A stretch of DNA of 64,000 nucleotides from Flagellimonas sp. HMM57 (GCF_021390175.1 NZ_CP090004.1:992001-1056000), one strand, 5' to 3'; shown: positions 42,758 through 52,589, counted from the first letter of the stretch. Translations and numbers: made by a program. Notes: generated from the sequence alone by a model not told the origin.

Positions 42758-42800
42758 TGATAATTGTCATAGTCTCCCCTTTTACTTAACGCTAATTTTA
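42758..42800 (+). promoter_or_regulatory. Crp/Fnr-type box and -7 element of the third usp gene
   Basis: TGATAATTGTCA at 42758-42769, centred 29.5 bp upstream of TAATTTTA (42793-42800), one mismatch from TAnnTTTG. The start ATG at 42823 is about 18 bases from the expected transcription start. Confidence 0.68.
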
Positions 42801-42822
42801 TTACATCCTTAGAAATAGCGTG

Positions 42823-43725
42823 ATGCAAAAGATTTTAATACCTACAGATTTTTCAGACAATGCATGGAATGCCATTAATTATGCCATGCAGTTGTTCCGC
42901 AACAAACGTTGCACTTTTTATTTACTCAATACGTACACCCCCGTAATTCCGAGTAGCCGATTTATGGCAAAAATGATAGACGGGGTGAGTATCGTAGATG
43001 CCGTAAGAAATGCTTCTGAACAGGGCTTGAACAAAACAGTGGATAGGATTAAGAGCAAATATGGGAACACAAACCATAACTTTGAGACCATTTCATCCTT
43101 TAACTTGTTAGTTGAGGAGGTAAAGGATATTGTAGATGCATTTGAGATCAATCTAGTGATTACGGGAACCAAAGGGGCTTCGGGAATCGATGAAGTTTTT
43201 ATGGGAAGTAATTCTGTTCGCATCATCAAGAACACCAAAAGATGTCCTGTCCTAGCAATTCCCCAGTACTTTGACTTTGTTACACCCTCAGAGATTGCTT
43301 TTGCAACGGATTTTAATCGTTTTTATACGACGTCAGAACTAAGGCCGCTGCTCGATTTAGCAAAAATGTTTCAAGCAACCGTTCGTATTGTCCATGTTCA
43401 ATATGGTATAAAAGCGCTATCCGAATTACAACAGTTCAATTTAAATATGTTGAGAAGGTACATGAGCGATACGGAGCACTATGTGCATACGGTATCCGAA
43501 CTCAATTCAGTTTCGAAGACTCTAGAGATTTTTTCTCAGGAACTGGACATTCATTTGTTAGCACTTTTGAACTACCAGCATAGCTATATGGAAAAAATGA
43601 CCCGTGAACCTATTGTTAAACGAACAGCGTTCCATACGCAAATTCCTTTATTGGTCATTCCAGAATTAGGAATGAACGGCGTTTCAAAGCAGCAAATAGA
43701 AAAAGAGCAAACTGTTTCCAGGTAA
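42823..43725 (+). CDS. universal stress protein, two-domain
   Basis: 300 residues from ATG 42823; a GTG three bases earlier would add one residue but is the weaker choice. The first Usp fold starts QKILIPTDFSDNAWNAINYA and keeps a full ATP loop, TGTKGASGIDEVFMGSNSVRII. The second (from about residue 150) starts EIAFATDFNRFYT and has lost its loop, ending TQIPLLVIPELG. It lies behind the Crp/Fnr pair with its own box, the third usp of the same promoter class in the window. Confidence 0.92.
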   Translation: MQKILIPTDFSDNAWNAINYAMQLFRNKRCTFYLLNTYTPVIPSSRFMAKMIDGVSIVDAVRNASEQGLNKTVDRIKSKYGNTNHNFETISSFNLLVEEVKDIVDAFEINLVITGTKGASGIDEVFMGSNSVRIIKNTKRCPVLAIPQYFDFVTPSEIAFATDFNRFYTTSELRPLLDLAKMFQATVRIVHVQYGIKALSELQQFNLNMLRRYMSDTEHYVHTVSELNSVSKTLEIFSQELDIHLLALLNYQHSYMEKMTREPIVKRTAFHTQIPLLVIPELGMNGVSKQQIEKEQTVSR

Positions 43726-43849
43726 CCCAGAAACTGCATGTCTGTTCTTTCCATATTCATAGTGTAAACCCTTGCGGTATCCGTTACCCTTGCTATCTTT
43801 ATATGAACAATTTTGTTCCGTATAGCAACTTTTCACATATAGGAAGGAA

Positions 43850-44785
43850 ATGGATAAACATAGTCTTACAGCATGCCATAATCGGATAAAGCCATTTATT
43901 CAAAATACTCCGGTACTTACATCAAGGCTTATTGATGCGATGGTCAATTCCCAACTTTTTTTTAAGTGCGAAAATTTTCAAAAGATGGGTGCTTTTAAAA
44001 TGAGGGGCGCCACCAATGCTATTATGGGACTTTCTGACCAACAAAAGGCAAATGGGGTCGTTACCCATTCATCAGGTAATTTTGCACAAGCACTATCCTT
44101 AGCGGCAAAAAGCCTGAATGTCAGCGCATATATTGTGATGCCTTCCAGTGCCCCACAGGTAAAAAAAGATGCCGTTAAGGCCTATGGCGGAAAAATTATT
44201 GAATGTGAACCTACGCTATCAGCCAGGGAAAAGACCACAAAAAAAATAGCACGGGAAACAGGAGCAACATTTCTTCATCCATCTAATGATGATGCCGTAA
44301 TTTTAGGACAGGGCACCGCCTGTGTAGAACTGCTGGAACTCTATCCTGATCTGGACTACGTAATAGCTCCAGTAGGGGGAGGAGGCCTTATTGCCGGCAC
44401 TGCATTGGCAGCCCATCATTTTGGAACTAATTGTAAAGTAATCGGCGGCGAACCTTTTGAAGTAGATGATGCTTATAGGTCTTTGAAAAGCGGGGTTATT
44501 GAAACCAATATAACAACCAATACGATTGCCGACGGACTCAAGACCCAATTAGGAGACCGAAACTTCCCAATTATCCAACAATACGTAGAATGGATAATAC
44601 GAGTAACGGAAGAAGAGATAATCAGTGCTATGCGAATTATCTGGGAACGCTTAAAAATAGTATGTGAGCCTTCTTGTGCCGTAGCACTGGCTGCAGTTTT
44701 AAGGGAAAAGAACCAGTTTGCCAATAAGAAAATTGGCATAATCATTTCCGGTGGCAATGTAGATTTGGGAGAATTGCCTTTTTAA
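43850..44785 (+). CDS. threonine/serine dehydratase or serine racemase, PLP fold type II
   Basis: 311 residues. The PLP lysine is K49 region in GAFKMRGATNAI, the substrate loop SSGNFAQA and the phosphate-binding GGGGLIAGT follow in order, and the C-terminus ends ISGGNVDLGELPF. There is no ACT regulatory domain, so it belongs to the short catabolic/racemase group (TdcB or serine racemase like) rather than biosynthetic IlvA. It deaminates threonine or serine to a keto acid and ammonia, or racemises serine. Promoter elements CTTG, 19 bp, TATCTTTA (43794-43801) precede it. Monocistronic. Confidence 0.88.
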   Translation: MDKHSLTACHNRIKPFIQNTPVLTSRLIDAMVNSQLFFKCENFQKMGAFKMRGATNAIMGLSDQQKANGVVTHSSGNFAQALSLAAKSLNVSAYIVMPSSAPQVKKDAVKAYGGKIIECEPTLSAREKTTKKIARETGATFLHPSNDDAVILGQGTACVELLELYPDLDYVIAPVGGGGLIAGTALAAHHFGTNCKVIGGEPFEVDDAYRSLKSGVIETNITTNTIADGLKTQLGDRNFPIIQQYVEWIIRVTEEEIISAMRIIWERLKIVCEPSCAVALAAVLREKNQFANKKIGIIISGGNVDLGELPF

Positions 44786-44873
44786 GATTCAAAATTCACT
44801 TCAAATTGCATTAAGAATGCACTAGAACAGCTTCAAAAATGTCTTGTCTACGTTTAGTTCAAATTTCCTTGGT

Positions 44874-46025
44874 CTATTCTAAAGAAAAAACTGTTTCATT
44901 TTTTCCAGCTTTTACCTTTTTTTTATGCTTTCCCCAATATATGAGGAATCCAGTTACTGGCAGACTTGCAATTAAAATACTTATCAAAAAAGCTAAAATC
45001 TTGCCTGGTATTCCAGCTATGGCTCCTACGTGTATGTCATAGTTCATGCGAAGGACTTTATCCGACAAGGCCATCTCCTTGTATTTTCTATAAATGGTCT
45101 CCGAAGGTACCGGTGCTAAGGTATTTTGGTCAAAAAAAAGATAGTCCGAATTATAGTATACACCATCAGTATTTGAAACCTCAACATAGATACTACTTGT
45201 TGCCGAATGCGGATAATGTATTTCAAAACTACTGGCTTGAGGGTTTGTACGCCAGAGCTTGGGTAAAAGTCTATCTATCGGTTTCTTATCGCTGGCATCT
45301 ATAAATCCTTCTTCACTTTCCGGAATGAGGAACATCACATTTTTTTGACCGCCAATAGCGCTATAAAGGCCAGATTGAAACCAATCGTACGACATAGCAA
45401 GCCCCGTCACAGCAAATATGAGTGCAAAAAGACAGGCATAAAATCCAACTATGGAATGCAAGTCGAAGTTTTTGCGTCGCCATCGCGTTGTAGATTTCCA
45501 TTGAAACTTAAGGCGTTGTCCAAGGTGTTTGCGCTTTTTGGGCCACCAAAGTATAATTCCCGATAAAACCATGACCAAAAACACAAGGATAGAAATTCCC
45601 ACAACTTGTTCTCCTATTACATGGGGCAACCAGAGATACATATGGCCATCCAGTACAAAAGCAAAAAATCCGCTCAAATGATCTTCAATATGCAGCAACT
45701 CACCTGAATACGGGTTTAAATAGGCACTTTGGTAAAATAACGGCTCTTCTTGATAATAAATCGCTTCAATTGCTTGTCCTGGCTTATTATAAACAGTACC
45801 ATGCAAAGAGATATCGGGATAGATTTCATAAGCCAATTCTTTTACTTCCGAAGGTGATAGAACAGATTTGTTTTCTATGGCCACGTTTTTGTACCCATTT
45901 TTCAATCCTTTAATTTCGTCTTTAAACGCCCACATTGCCCCAGTAATTGCTACAATAAAGACAACTATCCCGCTTGTCAGCCCTAGTATCTTATGTGTGG
46001 TCCTGGTGATTTGTTTAAAGTTCAT
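44874..46025 (-). CDS. PepSY-associated transmembrane protein (iron uptake)
   Basis: 383 residues with four membrane helices typical of PepSY_TM proteins: ITRTTHKILGLTSGIVVFIVAITGAMWAF at the N-terminus, VVGISILVFLVMVLSGIILWW, FDLHSIVGFYACLFALIFAVTGL and a final pair near the C-terminus. Conserved histidines in the helices (THKILG, DLHSIVG, DIHVGAI) could bind haem, as in the related ferric reductases of siderophore systems. It lies 37 bp after a siderophore-type TonB receptor on the same strand, so it likely reduces or handles the imported iron complex at the inner membrane. Confidence 0.88.
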   Translation of the reverse strand: MNFKQITRTTHKILGLTSGIVVFIVAITGAMWAFKDEIKGLKNGYKNVAIENKSVLSPSEVKELAYEIYPDISLHGTVYNKPGQAIEAIYYQEEPLFYQSAYLNPYSGELLHIEDHLSGFFAFVLDGHMYLWLPHVIGEQVVGISILVFLVMVLSGIILWWPKKRKHLGQRLKFQWKSTTRWRRKNFDLHSIVGFYACLFALIFAVTGLAMSYDWFQSGLYSAIGGQKNVMFLIPESEEGFIDASDKKPIDRLLPKLWRTNPQASSFEIHYPHSATSSIYVEVSNTDGVYYNSDYLFFDQNTLAPVPSETIYRKYKEMALSDKVLRMNYDIHVGAIAGIPGKILAFLISILIASLPVTGFLIYWGKHKKKVKAGKNETVFSLE

Positions 46026-46062
46026 TGTAAGGATTACCCGTTCGTATTTCGTAAAAATAAAA

Positions 46063-48489
46063 CTAAAACCTGTAAGTCACATTGGCCAATACGGCACGTG
46101 GCTGTTGCGGATTAATGGTAGACCAACCTGTATAATATTCAAGATTGGTCGCATTGTTCAATTTTAAGGTGATACGGTATTTATCGGCCTCGTAAAAGGC
46201 GGAGGCATTATATACCGTGTATGCTGGCAGGGTAAAATTCCCTGTGGTCGTATAGTTCTTAACAAACCGTTCACTTGCACCATTAAAGCCAAAACCCAAT
46301 CCAAAACCTTTGAGCTTTTCAAATTGAAAGGCGTAGCTTGCCCAGAAATTGTATAAATTCCTTGGACCAGCTTCAAGAGGTCTTTTATTAAGTATCAAAG
46401 GGTCATCTGTTCTTGTTGTCTCACTATCATTGTAACTATAGCCTCCACGAGCGTTAAGCCCTCTTATAGGATTTGCATTAAGCTCAAGTTCCACTCCCCT
46501 GCTTTCAATTTCTCCATTTGCAATAAAATTGAAAGGGTTTGCCGGGTCTTGTATGACACGATTTTTTACAGTAATGTCGTAATAGCTTATCGTACCGTTC
46601 AATCTATTTCCGAGAAAATTTGCTTTTAAACCGCCTTCAAGCTGATTTGCCTGTTCTGGATCAAATGTTTGTAAAGTCTGTGCACCTGCTTCTGGATCTC
46701 CGACCAATTGTGGGGCTACATTGTTAAATCCATTTTGATAGTTAGCAAATACAGATAGTTTGTTCGCTATGGGTTGATACATAATACCAACTTTTGGAGA
46801 AAGGGCGGTTTGTGCAAAATCATCTTCCTCGTCGAGCAAATCACCATCATTGTCAAATCTATCCAATCGTAAACCGAGCATAATGGAAAGCTGTGGGGTA
46901 AAATTGATGACATCGGAAACATACAAACTGTAAATACTGTATTCTGAATTATTATTCCCGATAGCTGTATTTTCCAGTGCCGCATCAACTCCAGCGGTTG
47001 AAAGTGGGAATGTATCCTCCTCGATTACATCTGGGGTAAAGGGGTTGTCACCACTCGATACACCCTCGGGTGTGGTATTGCCGTAGAAAACAAAACCACT
47101 ACTGTTATCCGTCGTAGTCACATTTAGGTAATCCAGACCAATGACCATTCTGTTCCTTAATCCGGCAACCTTAAAATCACCAATGAAATTTTGTTGCACA
47201 TCGATTGTATTGGTGTTAGAATTCTGCTTGCTTACAAAGCGGGTAAATGTATCTCCGCCCAAAATGCCAAATTCAAACAAATACGTGTAATATCCACTTG
47301 TTGAAGTCGCGCTTGTTGACAACAACGTTTGTGATTGCCATGCATCAGAAAGTTTATAATCCATTTCTAACCGATAATTCTGCGTCGGATTTTGAAGGGT
47401 GAGCTCGTTACTCGTAAAAGATAGCTTGTTATTATAATTAAGCTCATCCAAATTTTGAGCTTCTGTAGGTGCGGTCCTGTTCAAAAATAAAAAGGTAGGA
47501 TTGGTCTGCTCTGCTTGGGTAATTTCACCATAGAAGGAAAATGACAACCTATTGTTAACCCTGTAGGACAATGATGGCGCTACAAAAAAGGATTTTCTAA
47601 ATCCGGCATCTTGAAAGCTTTGCTCTGTACTGTATGAAGAATTAAGCCTAAAGTATAGGTTTTCATCTTTATCCAGCGCCGTATTGAAATCCCCGACTAT
47701 TTGGTTAAAGCCAAAAGAACCTGAGGTAAAAGAGAGTGAACCGCCAGAGCCTATGTATGGCTTTTTGGTGACAACATTGATGAGACCGCCATAGGATGAA
47801 ACCGCATTCCCGAACAATGTGGCGGATGGACCTTTAATGACTTCGATACGCTCTATATTTGCGGGGTTTATTGTTCCATTGGTCAATCCCGGAAGACCGT
47901 TTACCAATTGCGGTTGTACCGAAAAACCCCTTAACGCGTAATATCCCGCACCATCGCCTCCACGTCCTGTAGATGCCCAAAGGTTCTCAACACCAGTGGC
48001 ATTTTTAAGTGCATCGTCAAAATTAACGACTACTTGCGATTCCAATAATTCAGTAGTAACCGTACTATATACCTGAGTATTCTCTATATCTTTTAATGGA
48101 AGCTTGGAAACATAGGCTGTCTCCTTTCTAGAAAATTTATTGCGGCGCTCTCCTTGGACTACAACCTCATTGAGAACCTCATTCCCTTCATATAAAACTA
48201 TAGTTCCTAGATTTTCATTCGCGCCAGAAACTATTGTTATATTGATTTCTCTAGATCTGAACCCCAAATAGGATAGTTTGAGCACATTGTTATCAGTTGG
48301 AATACCAGTAATGGAAAAACTGCCATCTGAATCTGTTTGCCCACCAATAGCGGTATTCAAGACCATGAGGTTAACGCCCATGAGCGGTTCGTTATTACCA
48401 TCGACAACGATTCCGGAAATGGTTCCTGTTTGTGCATTTACAATGGTAAAGAAGAGTAAAAAAGCAGTTAAAGAAATACCAAATTTCAT
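46063..48489 (-). CDS. TonB-dependent siderophore receptor
   Basis: 808 residues. Signal peptide (1-19, ending VNAQ), a carboxypeptidase-regulatory-like domain (about 22-105, GTISGIVVDGNNEPLMGVNL), plug domain (about 130-240) with ALRGFSVQPQLVNGLPG and IERIEVIKGPSATLFGN, and a 22-strand barrel ending AVLANVTYRF with terminal Phe. The plug sequence is that of siderophore receptors (FhuE/FpvA/IutA type). It takes up an iron complex across the outer membrane with TonB. It leads a unit with a PepSY_TM gene and has an iron-box-like operator directly upstream. Confidence 0.94.
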   Translation of the reverse strand: MKFGISLTAFLLFFTIVNAQTGTISGIVVDGNNEPLMGVNLMVLNTAIGGQTDSDGSFSITGIPTDNNVLKLSYLGFRSREINITIVSGANENLGTIVLYEGNEVLNEVVVQGERRNKFSRKETAYVSKLPLKDIENTQVYSTVTTELLESQVVVNFDDALKNATGVENLWASTGRGGDGAGYYALRGFSVQPQLVNGLPGLTNGTINPANIERIEVIKGPSATLFGNAVSSYGGLINVVTKKPYIGSGGSLSFTSGSFGFNQIVGDFNTALDKDENLYFRLNSSYSTEQSFQDAGFRKSFFVAPSLSYRVNNRLSFSFYGEITQAEQTNPTFLFLNRTAPTEAQNLDELNYNNKLSFTSNELTLQNPTQNYRLEMDYKLSDAWQSQTLLSTSATSTSGYYTYLFEFGILGGDTFTRFVSKQNSNTNTIDVQQNFIGDFKVAGLRNRMVIGLDYLNVTTTDNSSGFVFYGNTTPEGVSSGDNPFTPDVIEEDTFPLSTAGVDAALENTAIGNNNSEYSIYSLYVSDVINFTPQLSIMLGLRLDRFDNDGDLLDEEDDFAQTALSPKVGIMYQPIANKLSVFANYQNGFNNVAPQLVGDPEAGAQTLQTFDPEQANQLEGGLKANFLGNRLNGTISYYDITVKNRVIQDPANPFNFIANGEIESRGVELELNANPIRGLNARGGYSYNDSETTRTDDPLILNKRPLEAGPRNLYNFWASYAFQFEKLKGFGLGFGFNGASERFVKNYTTTGNFTLPAYTVYNASAFYEADKYRITLKLNNATNLEYYTGWSTINPQQPRAVLANVTYRF

Positions 48490-48495
48490 TTACGG

Positions 48496-48530
48496 TTATT
48501 TAGAATTATTAAAAATAAAGTGCAAATGTA
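48496..48530 (-). promoter_or_regulatory. iron-box-like operator and promoter of the siderophore receptor
   Basis: On the minus strand the promoter is TTAG, 19 bp, TACATTTG (48530 down to 48523), a perfect -7 element. Just downstream, over the expected transcription start, lies a 23-bp imperfect palindrome (48496-48518): TTATTTTTAAT, one base, then ATTCTAAATAA when read toward the gene. The same sequence marks two other iron gene promoters in the window. Confidence 0.68.
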
Positions 48531-48829
48531 AACGTTATTTGGAATGATTCTAAGAAATTTACATTAATCTTTTTCTCCTTTTTGCAACTAGTTATTAAGC
48601 AACGGATTACTGGATAAAATAGTTCCATGTAAGGATCACGGAATCTTTGTTGGAGCATGTCTCTTCCAATAACTACAAACATTGAGAGTTAACATAAGTA
48701 ACTTTAGTTTTGAGTTGGAACTAGGCATTAATTTTTAATCTGTATTCTATATATACATAAGGAGTAGAAGTTTAAACACCCTCGATTGAGGGCGTTTTTG
48801 ATTGCTAAAAAACTCAAATAAACGCTGAA
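48531..48829. other. intergenic stretch with one hairpin
   Basis: Between the receptor promoter and the lipoprotein gene, about 300 bp hold no frame I can support. A hairpin at 48775-48796 (AACACCCTC / GAGGGCGTT, 4-base loop) follows the lipoprotein gene on the minus strand; read that way its nine pairs include one G-U, so it probably ends the receptor-lipoprotein operon, although the U-run (TTTTT) is better placed for plus-strand transcripts. Confidence 0.55.
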
Positions 48830-50187
48830 TTATTCTTGTAGTTTCACTAACTGTGTTGCAATACCGCCTGCCGTAATGTTAAAGATATTAAAGCTCGTAT
48901 CCGTAGCTGGATCATATTCATAATACCCGTTTATGCCTGCCTCTTGATTAAATGTCTGAAAATACATTTTATCATCATATTTATACCCAAATGGATATCC
49001 AAACCCAGCTGTAAACGGAATATCCTCGATTACCATTGCCGTTTGCGCATTTAAATCCAATTTCGCCCATCGTGAATTTGCACCGTTGATAACAAGATTC
49101 CGAAGTTCATTAAACTCAGCTTCCGTGGCAGTTCCCGCTCCTACCAACTGCAATAATTCCAATACTCTTGCATCATCGGCTTTTGCAGAAATAGCAGCAT
49201 AAGCAATACCGCTGGCACCATATGTGGTTCCCGTTACAAACTGTGCAACAACAAAGTTAAATCCTAAAAAGTCTACAGGGTTAAATCTATAGCTTGGGTC
49301 AAAATCAGTACTTCCGGCCGGAATCTTCAAGATTTGCGGCCTTGACCGTGGAGCAGCTGTGGGACCCGCCTGCCCATCTAAACTGTAGGAGCCTTGGCAC
49401 GTTATGTAAATATTTCCTTGTTCATCCACAACACTGTTTTCCATCCCCCGGGTTATAGGATATGTAGCATCTGCCAACTCTGCCGTGGATTCCCATGCCA
49501 TTGCATTCATATCAATAACTTCTACATAAACATTGGTTTGGTCATAAAAAGGCCCTGTTGAAGGAATATCCGTAATCAAAGGTAAAAACACCTTATTATC
49601 CTGAGGTCTATAAATAATCTGAAAATAAGAATTACGCTGGTCATCTTCCTCTGTAAAAGTAATCGCCTGTGACAAATCTATTTCTTGTATAAATTCCATG
49701 GTCAAAGGATTGAATACAAACAACTTTTGCGTATCAAATACTGTATAAACTCCCATATTGTCATTCAAAATCTTTATGTTCGAAACCTGGGCTGTTGTTG
49801 GAATAGTTCCAGCAGCAATAACTTGACCTGATTCCTCATCAACTGCGTATCGGCTCAATTCAAAGTTCTCATTGTCCAGAGGGCCTCCGTATGCAAAGTT
49901 TTTATAAACAATCTCAGGATAATACCCAGAAAATGAATTAAACTGAGTCAAATCGAGATTACCAACTGGTTTTGAATCTACATATCCAGCAAACGTAGCA
50001 TTTCCCCCGTGGTAGATGCAAATGCAGAAACAATAAAACCTTCCGTTTTGAATAAGTCTTCATCAGGCCCTTCAGTCCCTTGACCTTGGTTCACGGTTAC
50101 TTCAGTAACCACTGCCTCAGGTTCACATGAACCAAAGAACACAAATAATGAACTCAATATCGCTATAAACTTGCTATTGGTTTTCAT
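48830..50187 (-). pseudogene. DUF4374-like beta-propeller lipoprotein, broken by a one-base frameshift
   Basis: The start ATG (50187) gives MKTNSKFIAILSSLFVFFGS and then the lipid-anchor cysteine C21. The frame runs to ASTTGEMLRLLDM and stops; the second frame, open from there to 48830, holds the rest (GYVDSKPVGNLDLTQF and onward to TQLVKLQE). The break is at plus-strand C-run 50004-50008: six G instead of five would read STTGGNATFAGYVDSKP and give about 452 residues. The repeat-like strands (KLFVFNPLTMEFIQEIDLS) suggest a beta-propeller, and such lipoproteins commonly follow TonB receptors in iron loci. It starts 4 bp after the receptor gene. No other damage is visible, so error or slippage is more likely than decay. 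Confidence 0.82.
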
Positions 50188-50191
50188 TGTA

Positions 50192-52564
50192 TTAAAAATT
50201 TGAGATTTCATATATGAGTTTAAAATTATAGTTGCGCCCTGGACGCGGAATGCTAAAATTGTCAAATAAGTCTTCGTCTGTAATATTGACAACATTGAAT
50301 GCAGCTGTAAACTTGTCATCAAAGAATCGGAGCGAAAAACCTGCATCCAGTCTATTTTGTTCAGGAACAAATGCGTTGGGATTTGTTTCTATGGTATCTC
50401 CTGCACCAACAATTACAAAGTTGAACGAATCTACATGGTTAAACAATCCATATAAGCGCACACCAACTCCAGTATTCAAAAAATTGTCTTTAGACCATGA
50501 TAGCTCCGTATTAAAAAAGAAACTTGGGGTATTGGGAAAAGGGCTATCTACCAAAAAATCGTTCGTAACACCGGAGTTTACGAAAGAAACAAAGATTTTA
50601 TCAATGTAACTCACATTTGAGGTCCAGTCAAAATTCTTTAAAAAATTGAACTTTAATTCACCTTCTATCCCTTTTGAACTAACGTCTTCAGCATTTACAT
50701 AACGAAGTGGTGTACGGTTAACATCCAAAAAAATGATATCCCGTTGATTTCTAATAAATGCATTGGTCGTTAAAGAAAATGCATAATCATCATTGAACTG
50801 CTTTGAAAAAAGGAGCCCTAGATTATAATTGTCACTTTCTTCTGGAGCTATCTCTCCGTTGGGGACTATCCCAGTAGCATTACCTGCAAACTGAAAAATT
50901 TCTGGAATCAAAAACCCACGTTCATAGGAACCTCGTATAGATAAATTATCGGAAATAGTATATTTAAGGCCAGCGTTCCACCCAAAAAAACCTTCGGTCT
51001 GTTCTATGATTTGCTGGCTATTGAATTCAATAGCCGATAGGTTATACGTATAATATTTCAATGCGGAAGAGAACTCCAGTTTGTTGTCCAAGTACCCACC
51101 CTCATATTGTAGCCCGGTAATATTCTTGGTGATTTTCTGCTCCGGAATGATTTCAAATTCAGTAGGCTCATTAATATCAAAATCCTTTATTTCCCTTCTT
51201 TGGTTGGCCAATAGGTTACTTAGGATAAGTCTATTATTTTCAGAAATATCAAAATTTAACGATGTCCTATTTACAACACTTTTGGTAGTGGTCTCTGTAA
51301 GTGCAGGAGTTCCTTCGTTAAACTCTCCCGGCCTGTTCCTAAAAATCACCTCTCCCAACCAGTTGTATGCATTTGCGGTCGTATCCACAAACTTTATAAG
51401 CTCGTCGCTATAATTTGTAACGGTCCTAAGTTTTAACTTATCCTTCAAAATCGTTTTGTCATACTTGGCTACAACGGACACATTTTCCCGTTCTCCTACT
51501 GCTTCCCCAAAAGCAAGATTTGTAATTTGCAAGCCATTTTGAATCTCCCGGAAAGAATTGAGGTAGTTGAAATTGATTTGAGCATTGTCCGTCCAGCTTT
51601 TATTTGTCGTCCCCAACGAAGCCGATGTGTACTGTAGACGATACATATCGTGAAAACGACGAATATTCTGATTTTCGATTTCTATTGGTGGTGCGCCTGC
51701 TGATGCAAAAGGATTATTGACCAATAAGTCTGCCCGAAACGTGTAGTCATTATCGGAATAGTTGATTCCGCTTGCCAGACTAAGGAAATTATCGTTACCA
51801 TCCGTTAGGGTCATGTTTATATCAGCGAGGTGGGTATTAAAGGAACCCAAGCTATAGGAAGCCTTAATTCGGTTGGTATATTTTGTCTCTGTTATAATAT
51901 TGATTCCTCCACCCAATGCATCCGTTCCAATATCGACAGGCAATACACCTTTGTATACATCCACCCTTTTAATATCCGTTAGGGGCAATGTGGCTAAATC
52001 AAGGCCTGGATATAAAAATTCCAATGGAATACCATCAATATAAACCCGTACCGCTGTTCCGTTTAATCCGTTAATTGAAATATCTGAATTGTCTCCCAAC
52101 GAACCAGAACGCCTTATCCGAACCCCAGAAATACGGTCTATTGCATCTGTAATAATATTGGTTTGGGCAACAATATCCGCAAGCTCAAAGCTTCCAATAG
52201 TAATTGCTTTTTCCGCTTGCTCTGTTGCAGTTTTCTTTCCTTGTACGATCACATCGTCCAGTTGTTGTGCACTCTCCGCGAGAACAAAATCGAGTTTTAA
52301 ATCTTTGTCAACTGTGATGGTACGGACAACAGTTTCAAAACCAAGCGAACTCACCGTTACCATGTACTCTCCAGTCTTAACGTTTGGGATACGGTAGCTT
52401 CCATTATTCTCTGCAATGGCGTATTTATTGTTTTTGTCAAGTGCAATACTAGCAAAGGCCAATGGTTGTCCATCATCACTAGTGATCGTACCTGTAATCT
52501 CAAATCTGTTTTGGGCAAAGAGGGTTATTGGAAGAAATAAAAAAACAACTATAGTTCGTATCAT
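50192..52564 (-). CDS. TonB-dependent outer-membrane receptor (iron or haem complex)
   Basis: 790 residues. Signal peptide 1-17 (ending TLFAQ), carboxypeptidase-regulatory-like domain (about 20-98, ITGTITSDDGQPLAFASI), plug (about 118-230) with DISINGLNGTAVRVYIDGIPLE and IKRVDVYKGVLPVDIG, and a beta-barrel ending GRNYNFKLIYEISNF with terminal Phe. It is followed by the lipoprotein gene after 4 bp and preceded by a PepSY protein gene. An iron-box-like operator overlaps its promoter. The ligand is not predictable; the setting says iron. Confidence 0.92.
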   Translation of the reverse strand: MIRTIVVFLFLPITLFAQNRFEITGTITSDDGQPLAFASIALDKNNKYAIAENNGSYRIPNVKTGEYMVTVSSLGFETVVRTITVDKDLKLDFVLAESAQQLDDVIVQGKKTATEQAEKAITIGSFELADIVAQTNIITDAIDRISGVRIRRSGSLGDNSDISINGLNGTAVRVYIDGIPLEFLYPGLDLATLPLTDIKRVDVYKGVLPVDIGTDALGGGINIITETKYTNRIKASYSLGSFNTHLADINMTLTDGNDNFLSLASGINYSDNDYTFRADLLVNNPFASAGAPPIEIENQNIRRFHDMYRLQYTSASLGTTNKSWTDNAQINFNYLNSFREIQNGLQITNLAFGEAVGERENVSVVAKYDKTILKDKLKLRTVTNYSDELIKFVDTTANAYNWLGEVIFRNRPGEFNEGTPALTETTTKSVVNRTSLNFDISENNRLILSNLLANQRREIKDFDINEPTEFEIIPEQKITKNITGLQYEGGYLDNKLEFSSALKYYTYNLSAIEFNSQQIIEQTEGFFGWNAGLKYTISDNLSIRGSYERGFLIPEIFQFAGNATGIVPNGEIAPEESDNYNLGLLFSKQFNDDYAFSLTTNAFIRNQRDIIFLDVNRTPLRYVNAEDVSSKGIEGELKFNFLKNFDWTSNVSYIDKIFVSFVNSGVTNDFLVDSPFPNTPSFFFNTELSWSKDNFLNTGVGVRLYGLFNHVDSFNFVIVGAGDTIETNPNAFVPEQNRLDAGFSLRFFDDKFTAAFNVVNITDEDLFDNFSIPRPGRNYNFKLIYEISNF

Positions 52565-52589
52565 TTCTGGTCAGTTCTTCAATTGAAGA

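Noticed and set aside
44808..44821. TGCATT-AAG-AATGCA after the threonine dehydratase gene
   Set aside because: A 6-bp stem with a 3-base loop and no T-run is too weak to call a terminator.
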